This document shows, one piece after another, positions 26,225 through 33,114 of a stretch of DNA of 33,114 nt. The notes beneath the pieces are model-generated. The model did not search any database, was not told where the DNA came from, and saw only the letters and a program-made list of their open reading frames with translations. Positions within the stretch are counted from its first letter, which is position 1, and each line of letters starts with the position of its first letter. The position numbers and the translations under genes are program-made. The stretch comes from Clostridiales bacterium (GTDB taxonomy: Bacteria > Bacillota > Clostridia > Oscillospirales > CAG-272). The stretch is taken from positions 1-33,114 of the forward strand of contig JAEEJM010000038.1 in the NCBI GenBank assembly GCA_016281895.1, written 5' to 3'.

Positions 26225-27412
26225 ATGTTCGACGCAAAGGCGGAAGCCAAGAAGATCGAAGGCGAGATAATCGGCATGAGGCGGGCCTTCCACCGCTGCC
26301 CGGAGCTGCGGATGGAGATGGACGAGACCGAGAAGCTGATACTCTCGTATCTTTCAGACATAGGCATTACCGAGGTGAGGAGCGGCATCGGCGGCAAGGG
26401 CATCGCCGCGGTGATACGCGGGAGGGACTCATCCCGGTGTCTCGGCATCCGCGCCGACTGCGACGGACTGCCCATCGCCGAGCAGACCGGCCTGCCGTTC
26501 GCCTCTGAGAACGGCAACATGCACGCCTGCGGCCACGACGCACACACCGCCATGGCTCTCGGCGCGGCCAAGATGCTCTTTCGGCACCGCGGCGAGCTCC
26601 CCTTCACGGTAAAGTTCATCTTCCAGCCGTACGAAGAGGGCGGGGGCGGCGCGAAGGCGATGATCGCCGACGGCGTCCTCGCGGATCCTAAGGTGGACGC
26701 CGTCGTCGCCCTCCACACGGGCAATCTGTACTCGGGCGACTTCAAAGGCGGGGATATCTGCACGAACAGCCGTTTCATGTCCTTCAACATCACCGGCTTC
26801 CGCGTGACCTTCAAGGGGAAGGGGGCCCACGTCTCGACGCCGGAGCTCGCGCAGGACACCGTGTTTGCCGCCGCCTCTTTCATAATGCAGGCGCAGCAGA
26901 TCGTCAGCCGCAACCGCAGGCCCGCAAGTTCCGCCGTATGCGCGGTGACCGTGGTACACGCGGGGACCCGCAACAACATCATTCCCGGGGAGGCGGTGCT
27001 CGAGGGCAGTCTGCGCTCGCCGGATATGGCCGAGGAGAATGAGTTCTATGCCCGCCTCGGGGAGATCGTCCGCGGAGTGTCGGTCGCGTGCGGCGTCGAA
27101 GGGACCCTGGAAAAGACGTTCTTCGTCCCGGGGACGGTCATCGACAGCGGCCTGTGCGAGAAGTTCCGCAGGACCGTCGCCGAGACCCTCGGCCCGGAGA
27201 AGGACAGGCGCATCACGGAGCTGACGCCGGCCGGAGAGGACTTTGCCTTCTTCGCGCAGAAGTGCCCGGCCGTGTACGCCTTCCACTGTTCGAAGTTCGC
27301 CGACAGGGAGAACTATCCGCATCATCATCCGAAATTCGATATCGACGAAGCCCAGCTGTGGACGGGGAGCGCGGTGCTTGCCGCCTTCGCGATGAAGTGG
27401 GCGGACGACTGA
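26225..27412 (+). CDS. M20 family metallo-amidohydrolase (N-acyl amino acid/IAA-amino acid hydrolase type)
   Basis: RRAFHRCPEL, GIRADCDGLPI, HACGHDAHTAMALG, GEDFAFFAQKCPAVY. Confidence 0.92.
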   Translation: MFDAKAEAKKIEGEIIGMRRAFHRCPELRMEMDETEKLILSYLSDIGITEVRSGIGGKGIAAVIRGRDSSRCLGIRADCDGLPIAEQTGLPFASENGNMHACGHDAHTAMALGAAKMLFRHRGELPFTVKFIFQPYEEGGGGAKAMIADGVLADPKVDAVVALHTGNLYSGDFKGGDICTNSRFMSFNITGFRVTFKGKGAHVSTPELAQDTVFAAASFIMQAQQIVSRNRRPASSAVCAVTVVHAGTRNNIIPGEAVLEGSLRSPDMAEENEFYARLGEIVRGVSVACGVEGTLEKTFFVPGTVIDSGLCEKFRRTVAETLGPEKDRRITELTPAGEDFAFFAQKCPAVYAFHCSKFADRENYPHHHPKFDIDEAQLWTGSAVLAAFAMKWADD

Positions 27413-27618
27413 GGCCGCCCCGGCCCCGGCCTGCGAGCGGGCGGATGAGAGGCCCCCGGCAGAGCGAAGGCGGCGGAGGAAGACCGGCGGCGGAAAAGCC
27501 GGCTCCCGGACCGGCTCCGGGACCGGAGAAAACAGAGAAGCAAGAGGACAGTAAGCATACGATCTTCAGATACAAACGATTATTTTGATAAAAAGGCAAG
27601 CTGAAAGGAGAAAAACTC

Positions 27619-28698
27619 ATGAAAAAAGCGCTTTGCATCGCACTGGCGGTCATTATGACGCTGACCGTTCTTCCGTTCGTCGCGGCGGCTTTCACGGTCC
27701 CGGACAACAACCCCGTGGCCATAGGAAACCTCAACGACGAAGATCAGACCGACGGCGATTATCTGCCCGAAAGAGTCGCGGAAGGCATCGTCGACGTGCT
27801 CTCGGGCCGCGAGGGGCAGCTCTACTGCGCACCCACCTCTACCAGGAATAACATCAACATCGGCAACCTTCTTACCGACGGCCTGATCTCCGCGCGCCAG
27901 GCGGTAGCGGGCGAGGCCGAACTCACCAACTGCTATCTCAACTGCAAGGCCGCGGACGCGGGCGCGGCGTCGACCGTCGAGGTCCCCGGCGTCGACGAGA
28001 AGTACGTCTATCTCGTTCACTTCGGCGGCCTCAACAACGTGACGGCCGACAGCGCGGCCGTCTACTACGCGAGCCAGGCCGGAGCAGATTCCGCCCGCTC
28101 GGGCGTCGAGCCCGTCATCGGCATCACCGACACCAATCTCGTGATACTCATCTCGGTCGACGGCGGCGTGACGTACGAGGTCGCGTACAGGACGAGCGAC
28201 TCCTCCGCCTTCAACGACGAGGTCAACCAGATGGTCACTTATGCCGATCCCGAGACCTTCAACGTCTACTGGTACAGAACGGCCGCCTTCAAGTTCGCGA
28301 AGACCTATGCCGGAGTCACCGACATAATCTACGCCGCTCCCGTCGCCAGGCGCTCTGACAACGGCTACACCGCAAGGATCTCCGAGTTCAGCGTGTACGG
28401 AGCCTCCGCGGCCAACCCGGAACTCACTAACTACGCCGTTGCGACCCGCCCCGAGCCCACGACCGCCGAGGTGACGACCGCGGCTCCCGCGCCCGATACC
28501 CAGGCTCCGGATACCCAGGCTCCCGAGACCCAGACCCCCGAGACCAAGGCTCCCGATACTCAGGCTCCGACCAGCCAGGCTCCGGCCACCGAGGCTCCCA
28601 AGGAGGAGAAGAAGGGCTGCGGCAACTTTGCCGCCGGAACGTGGATCTGCGTTGCCGCCATCCTCGGAACGGCCGCAGTGATCAGGAAGAAAGACTGA
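27619..28698 (+). CDS. Secreted surface protein, paralogous body to 20684..21748, with APDTQ-type repeats and GCG+TM C-terminus
   Basis: Signal peptide; YTARISEFSVYG; APDTQAPDTQAPETQTPETKAPDTQAPTSQAPATEAP; KKGCGNFAAGTWICVAAILGTAAVIRKKD. Confidence 0.72.
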   Translation: MKKALCIALAVIMTLTVLPFVAAAFTVPDNNPVAIGNLNDEDQTDGDYLPERVAEGIVDVLSGREGQLYCAPTSTRNNINIGNLLTDGLISARQAVAGEAELTNCYLNCKAADAGAASTVEVPGVDEKYVYLVHFGGLNNVTADSAAVYYASQAGADSARSGVEPVIGITDTNLVILISVDGGVTYEVAYRTSDSSAFNDEVNQMVTYADPETFNVYWYRTAAFKFAKTYAGVTDIIYAAPVARRSDNGYTARISEFSVYGASAANPELTNYAVATRPEPTTAEVTTAAPAPDTQAPDTQAPETQTPETKAPDTQAPTSQAPATEAPKEEKKGCGNFAAGTWICVAAILGTAAVIRKKD

Positions 28699-28870
28699 CC
28701 CGCGCTCACCCGGCAGGCGGTTTTTTAGAAACCGCGGACGTTTGAAGAACCGACGGTAACAGCCAACCCCGGCAAAGACGTTCCCCGGACGCGCCGGCAC
28801 GGCCGTCCGGGAGAACGCCGGCAAACGGTTTCCCCCTTCGATCCTCCGGTCGGAGGGGAAGGAGTTTATA

Positions 28871-30844
28871 ATGAAACGTTTTCTTTCGCTTCTTCTGCCG
28901 GCGCTGATCCTGTTTGCGCTCTGTCTGCCCTCCTGCGACGGAGCCGGGCCTTCGGGCGACGGCACTTCGGACAAATTCAATGAAACGGAGCCCGATCCGA
29001 CGATGACGACCGACTGCAGCGGCGGAACGAACACCGCCGAAGCCGTGACGACGGCCGAGACCGACAAGAGGGAAAAGTACGCTCTGTTCATCATAGCCGG
29101 CCAGAGCAACGCCCAGGGCGGCTACGACGCCGCCGACGTCGACGCCGGCAGCAGCGCGGCCGAGGCGACCCCGGTCGATCCGGGCGTGGGCGTGTACATC
29201 GACGCCCGCACCGTCGCCGAGGCGAAGGCCTCGGTCGCCGTGGACCTCTCGAACGGAAGGACCGGCTTCGCGTGCGCTCTCGCCAGGCGCTGGAACGAGC
29301 TCACCGGAGAGAAGGTCATCATTATCGTGGGCGCCTCGAACGGCGCTCCCATGGCTGCCTGGCTCCCCGGCGGCGACTATGCCGGAAGCAGCGCCGTCGG
29401 CAACTGCTACGACAACACTCTTACGGCATACAGAAACGTGATGAGCGTCTACGGCGCCGACCCGGGCATCAGCATCGTCCGCACCGGCATGTTCTGGTGC
29501 CACGGCGAGACCGAGATGAACAACGAGTGGCGCAACGGGACCTGGGTCAGCGCGAATCCCGATCTTCTGACGGCCGACCGGTATGTCGAGATGTTCACGG
29601 AGATGTACCGGAGCATGGAGCGGGACATGAAGGTGGAGTTCGGCGCGATCAATCTCGTCCGCACAAATCCTAACCGCATATCTCAGCTCAGCCGGGAGAC
29701 GGGCATATACACGGACCTCGTCCCCATAAGAGCCGCTCAGTACGCGCTTCACAACAGCTCCGAGCTGAGCAACGTATTCATCGCCTCTCGTATCAGCGAC
29801 ATCGCGGTCTCCGTCTCCCGCACGGATCTCAGCGACAGGCCCGGCTACGGATACATGGGCACGATCAACGTCCACTACCGTCAGCAGGGCTACAACGCCG
29901 TCGGAGCCGATCTCGCCGAGAACACCTATGCACGCATCTGCGGAACTCCGGCCGCTCCGACCGGTCTCGAGGTCCTTGCCGAGGACGGACAGACGCGTCT
30001 GTCGGACGGCGATACGGTGAAGGTGACCTGCGGGGACGGCTGTCAGATCGCCGGCTTCGTGCTACCGATCGGCAGCAGGGACACGGGCGTGAGCTACGAG
30101 GTCACTGCGGGGAGCGAGTATTACTCCGTCGACAGGAACGGCTTCATATCGACCTCCGCCGACGCCAGGCCGGGATCCGCAGGCGAGATAGTCGTCAGAG
30201 CCGAGTCGGGTCATTCCGTGACGCTGAAGCTCATAGGTCAGGACGCGCTCGGCAATACGGAGGAAAAAACGTATTCTCAGACCGTCTGGCGCTGGGACTT
30301 CGACGGAAACATCGCGGAGATGAACCAGTACAACAACCTCACGGACACCGCGGAATCGACCCTCAGCTACAGCTTCGGAGAAGGCCGCGTGTTCCTGGCC
30401 GACGCGAACACCGATTTCACGCTCGCCGTACCGTTTACGCTCTCAAGCGAACGCGACTGGGCGCTCGAGTGGAAGGCGGAGATGACGCAGGTCGGTACGC
30501 TCTTCGGGAACGAGATATCCTCGTACGACTTCATTTATCTCGCCTACACGGTGGATCTTTGGGACAAGCCATTCAGACTCGTGCCCACCGCGGGCTCGGC
30601 GATGATGATCCCCTACGGGGACTACGCTCAGAAGAACACCGAGATGAACTCCTGGCGCGTCGAGTACGAGTCGGAGACCGGGACCATGACCCTGTTCTTC
30701 CTCGGAAGCGGCGGCTGGGAAAAGGTAGGCAGCACCGTCACCGGACAGTTCTCGGCACATTTCACGCGCATGTTCGGGAGGTATTCGAGGAACAACTTCG
30801 GCATGCGGGGCTCGGTGGACTATGTCCAGGTCGAGCTGTACTGA
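28871..30844 (+). CDS. SGNH/SASA-type carbohydrate (acetyl) esterase lipoprotein with C-terminal accessory domains
   Basis: Lipobox LCLPSC; FIIAGQSNAQGGY, VGASNGAPMAAWLP, WCHGETEMN, INVHYRQQGYNAVGADLA (candidate catalytic His). Confidence 0.82.
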   Translation: MKRFLSLLLPALILFALCLPSCDGAGPSGDGTSDKFNETEPDPTMTTDCSGGTNTAEAVTTAETDKREKYALFIIAGQSNAQGGYDAADVDAGSSAAEATPVDPGVGVYIDARTVAEAKASVAVDLSNGRTGFACALARRWNELTGEKVIIIVGASNGAPMAAWLPGGDYAGSSAVGNCYDNTLTAYRNVMSVYGADPGISIVRTGMFWCHGETEMNNEWRNGTWVSANPDLLTADRYVEMFTEMYRSMERDMKVEFGAINLVRTNPNRISQLSRETGIYTDLVPIRAAQYALHNSSELSNVFIASRISDIAVSVSRTDLSDRPGYGYMGTINVHYRQQGYNAVGADLAENTYARICGTPAAPTGLEVLAEDGQTRLSDGDTVKVTCGDGCQIAGFVLPIGSRDTGVSYEVTAGSEYYSVDRNGFISTSADARPGSAGEIVVRAESGHSVTLKLIGQDALGNTEEKTYSQTVWRWDFDGNIAEMNQYNNLTDTAESTLSYSFGEGRVFLADANTDFTLAVPFTLSSERDWALEWKAEMTQVGTLFGNEISSYDFIYLAYTVDLWDKPFRLVPTAGSAMMIPYGDYAQKNTEMNSWRVEYESETGTMTLFFLGSGGWEKVGSTVTGQFSAHFTRMFGRYSRNNFGMRGSVDYVQVELY

Positions 30845-30918
30845 GACCGCCGCAGCGGGTACTGACCGGCCTGCGGCGGCAGGCCCGTGCCGCAGAGGCT
30901 GAGATCATAATTTATGCC

Positions 30919-30952
30919 CCGGGGCGGCCGCGCGGCCGTCCCGGCTTTTTTT
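30919..30952 (+). terminator. Intrinsic terminator after esterase gene region
   Basis: CCGGGGCGGCCG-CG-CGGCCGTCCCGG (one G.T) followed by C and a T7 run. Confidence 0.8.
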
Positions 30953-31145
30953 CTGATGCTTCTCCGGATCCGGCAAAAAACAGTTGATTTGCCGTTAGAA
31001 ATATGATACCATTAAAGGCGATGTGAAGAGGCGGCGGGTCCGCCGCCGCGTCAGAAGCGTATGCGGCGGAGGCCCGGGTCCGCGCACTGTCCGGGCGTTC
31101 TTCAGCCGCCGCCCGGAGTCACTGTTATTTCTGCGGAGGTTCATT

Positions 31146-31901
31146 ATGACCGTATCGGAGTTCTACCGTTTCATGTGTGAGAAGATCCCGCTCGACTACC
31201 GCCTCGACAACGATTTCGACGGTATGTCGTGCTGCCCCGATCCCGGCAGGGAGGTCACGCGGGTGCTGTGCTGCCTCGACGCGACGCCGGAGATGGTCGC
31301 GGAGGCCGAGGAGGAGGACTGCCAGGTCATCCTGACCCACCACCCTATGCTCTACGGCGGCATAAGGGACGTCCTGGCGGGCGACTACCGCGGCGAGCGC
31401 CTCGTGCGGCTCATAAAGAGCGGCATATCGGTCATGAGCTTCCACACGAGGCTCGACGGAGTGCCCGGGGGCGTCAGCGACACCCTGGCCGGCCTCATCG
31501 GGGTCGGGAACACGAGGCCCATATGCGAGAAGGGGATAGCCAGGCTCGGGGTGCTCGACCGGGAGACCGACGCCCGTGAGTTTGCCGGGAGGATAAAGGA
31601 GGTCCTGGGGGCCCCGTTCGTGGAGTATGCCGACGCCGGCCGGCCGATCAGGACCGTGGCCGTCGGAGGCGGCTCGGTAAACTCCTTCCTGCGCGACGCC
31701 CTGGCCGAGGGCGCCGACGCCTTCGTGGGAGGGGAGATCGGCTTCCATAACATGACGGATCTCCCGGCCTGCGGCCTCAGCGTGTTTGCCGCCGGTCATT
31801 TCTACACGGAGAACCCCGTCTGCGCAAGGCTGTTCGAACTGACGGCCGAGGCGGGACTGCTGCCCGTCGTTGCGTTCTCAAACTCGGTAGGAGCGGTCTG
31901 A
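31146..31901 (+). CDS. Nif3-like dinuclear metal center (NIF3/DUF34) protein
   Basis: ILTHHPMLYGG, FHTRLDGVPGGVSDTLA, GEIGFHNMTD...AAGHFYTEN; ATG at 31146 preceded by CGGAGG. Confidence 0.88.
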   Translation: MTVSEFYRFMCEKIPLDYRLDNDFDGMSCCPDPGREVTRVLCCLDATPEMVAEAEEEDCQVILTHHPMLYGGIRDVLAGDYRGERLVRLIKSGISVMSFHTRLDGVPGGVSDTLAGLIGVGNTRPICEKGIARLGVLDRETDAREFAGRIKEVLGAPFVEYADAGRPIRTVAVGGGSVNSFLRDALAEGADAFVGGEIGFHNMTDLPACGLSVFAAGHFYTENPVCARLFELTAEAGLLPVVAFSNSVGAV

Positions 31902-32008
31902 CGGGCCGGTCCGGGGGCCGCCGGGTCTGCGCAGCCTGAAAACGGCCCGGTCTGCAGGGGCGGAGAACGGTCCGCACCCGACGGGGCTGCCGCTCAACAA
32001 CAAAAAAA

Positions 32009-32051
32009 CGTTCCCGGCGCGATGGGTTCGCGCCGGGAACGGCTGTTTTTT
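32009..32051. terminator. Bidirectional intrinsic terminator between convergent genes
   Basis: A7-CGTTCCCGGCGCG-atgggtt-CGCGCCGGGAACG-gctgT6. Confidence 0.93.
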
Positions 32052-32066
32052 CTGTCCCGCCGCGCC

Positions 32067-33114
32067 TCAGTTCGGCGCGAGGCGGTTCACGAGAGGCGCA
32101 TCCATGGTAACTCCCAGGACGTCTGAGCCCCCGCACCGGACCGTGTAAGAGGCGCCGGGGACAAGGCCCGGGGCCGATACCGTGCAGGACGAGTATGCGC
32201 GGGACGGATGGAACGATATAACGCTGTTCCCCGAGGCGTCTGTCACGGAGAAGTCCGTGCCGGGGCCCTGGCCGGGAAACGACACCGCAAACGAGGCCTG
32301 GTTCGAGCAGGCGGTGAGCCCGAGGCCGGCCTCAGAGGAGCCGAGCGCGGCAAAGGTGCCGCCGCTGACCTCGGCCGAATTGCTGTAGGCCAGGGGATAT
32401 TTGCCGTTCGACGACAAAGAGCAGACAAGGACGCTGCCGCCGGTCTGAAGATAGTCGGCGCCGCAGCGCAGACCGCTTCCTCCGGCCTCGGCGTTTACGG
32501 AGCCGCCGTCGATCCTTATGCATGTCTCGGCCTGGAAGGCCTCCTTGCCCGATCTGACAGAAACGGCGCCGCCCTTGACGTAGACGTAGCCCTTGGAGGG
32601 CTCGAGGGCGTTGGTCGCGCGGATGCCGTTGCTCCCGGCCTCCACGGACAGACTGCCTCCGGCTATGCGGACCGAATCCTTGCCGGAGACGCCGGTCTTG
32701 ACGGAGCTTACGCGAAGCGTGCCTGAGCCGACGACCAGATCGTCCCTTGACACTATGCCGTGGGCGAGGTTGCCGCGGACCTCGAGCGTGCCGGAGCCGT
32801 TGAACGCGAGGTCCGAGCGGCTGTAAACGGCGGCGTCGAGCTCGGTCTCGCCGTCGAAGGCCTTATACGAGGGGCCGTCGGCAAGGGTGCTGGAGGTGCC
32901 CGCCGAAGTCGTCAGGAAGACCTTGTCGGCGGACTTTACGAACACGGCGGGGCCCTTGGGATTTACGAGGGAGAGGCCGTCCAGGACGAGGCTGACCTTG
33001 TCGCCCGGGCCGGCGGCTACGGTGACGCTCCCGGCGGCGCAGGAGCCCGACAGCACGTACACGCCCGCGGCGGTCACCGTAACGGCGCTACCGGAGGCTG
33101 AGGCGCCGCGGCCC
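32067..33114 (-). CDS. Carbohydrate-binding domain-containing protein (DUF4353/Cthe_2159-like), N-terminus outside window
   Basis: Frame open to the window edge (GRGASASGSAVTVTAAGVYVLSGS...); GVYVLSGS..GSVTVAAGPGDKVSLVLDGLSL...GPAVFVKSADKVFLTT followed by beta-helix-like repeats. Confidence 0.78.
   Translation of the reverse strand, partial: GRGASASGSAVTVTAAGVYVLSGSCAAGSVTVAAGPGDKVSLVLDGLSLVNPKGPAVFVKSADKVFLTTSAGTSSTLADGPSYKAFDGETELDAAVYSRSDLAFNGSGTLEVRGNLAHGIVSRDDLVVGSGTLRVSSVKTGVSGKDSVRIAGGSLSVEAGSNGIRATNALEPSKGYVYVKGGAVSVRSGKEAFQAETCIRIDGGSVNAEAGGSGLRCGADYLQTGGSVLVCSLSSNGKYPLAYSNSAEVSGGTFAALGSSEAGLGLTACSNQASFAVSFPGQGPGTDFSVTDASGNSVISFHPSRAYSSCTVSAPGLVPGASYTVRCGGSDVLGVTMDAPLVNRLAPN

Noticed and set aside
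25453-29875. Long minus-strand ORFs 25453..26982, 27580..29109, 28706..29875
   Set aside because: Antisense to aminotransferase, M20, surface protein and esterase genes; no recognisable domains.
31023-31145. N-terminal extension of the Nif3-like ORF
   Set aside because: Arg/Pro-rich, unlike Nif3 family; ATG at 31146 has a good RBS and matches the family start.

Overview
High-GC window, probably from an anaerobic gut-type Clostridia/Firmicutes genome (inferred from family content and cell-surface anchor styles). Contents, left to right: (1) a + strand nucleotide-phosphate block: HAD 5'-nucleotidase/guanylate-kinase fusion (cut by the window edge), two tandem DHH/DHHA1 phosphoesterases, and SurE. 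(2) A tightly packed minus-strand operon (about 14.33 -> 4.05 kb): RDD membrane protein, a complete UgpCAEB-like ABC importer, a secreted SNase-fold nuclease lipoprotein, and two surface proteins carrying five copies of a ~105-aa OB-fold-like domain. (3) A small Cys-rich membrane protein divergent from prmC and a cimA-like citramalate synthase. (4) tRNA-Arg(CCT) followed by a ~0.9 kb non-coding corridor crowded with hairpins, including an array of palindromic cores separated by a constant GTGAAGT/ACTTCAC spacer. (5) A short HTH protein and a run of secreted or surface proteins (solute-binding lipoprotein, PATGD-anchored protein, NlpC/P60 hydrolase), a three-gene metabolic cassette (Gfo/Idh/MocA, class-V aminotransferase, M20 hydrolase), another surface protein, an SGNH/SASA esterase lipoprotein, a Nif3-like protein and a partial DUF4353-like carbohydrate-binding protein. 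The two strongest candidates for something undescribed are the nuclease + OB-array + ABC importer operon (a putative extracellular nucleic-acid scavenging system) and the GTGAAGT hairpin array. All family calls come from reading motifs by eye; no searches were run.
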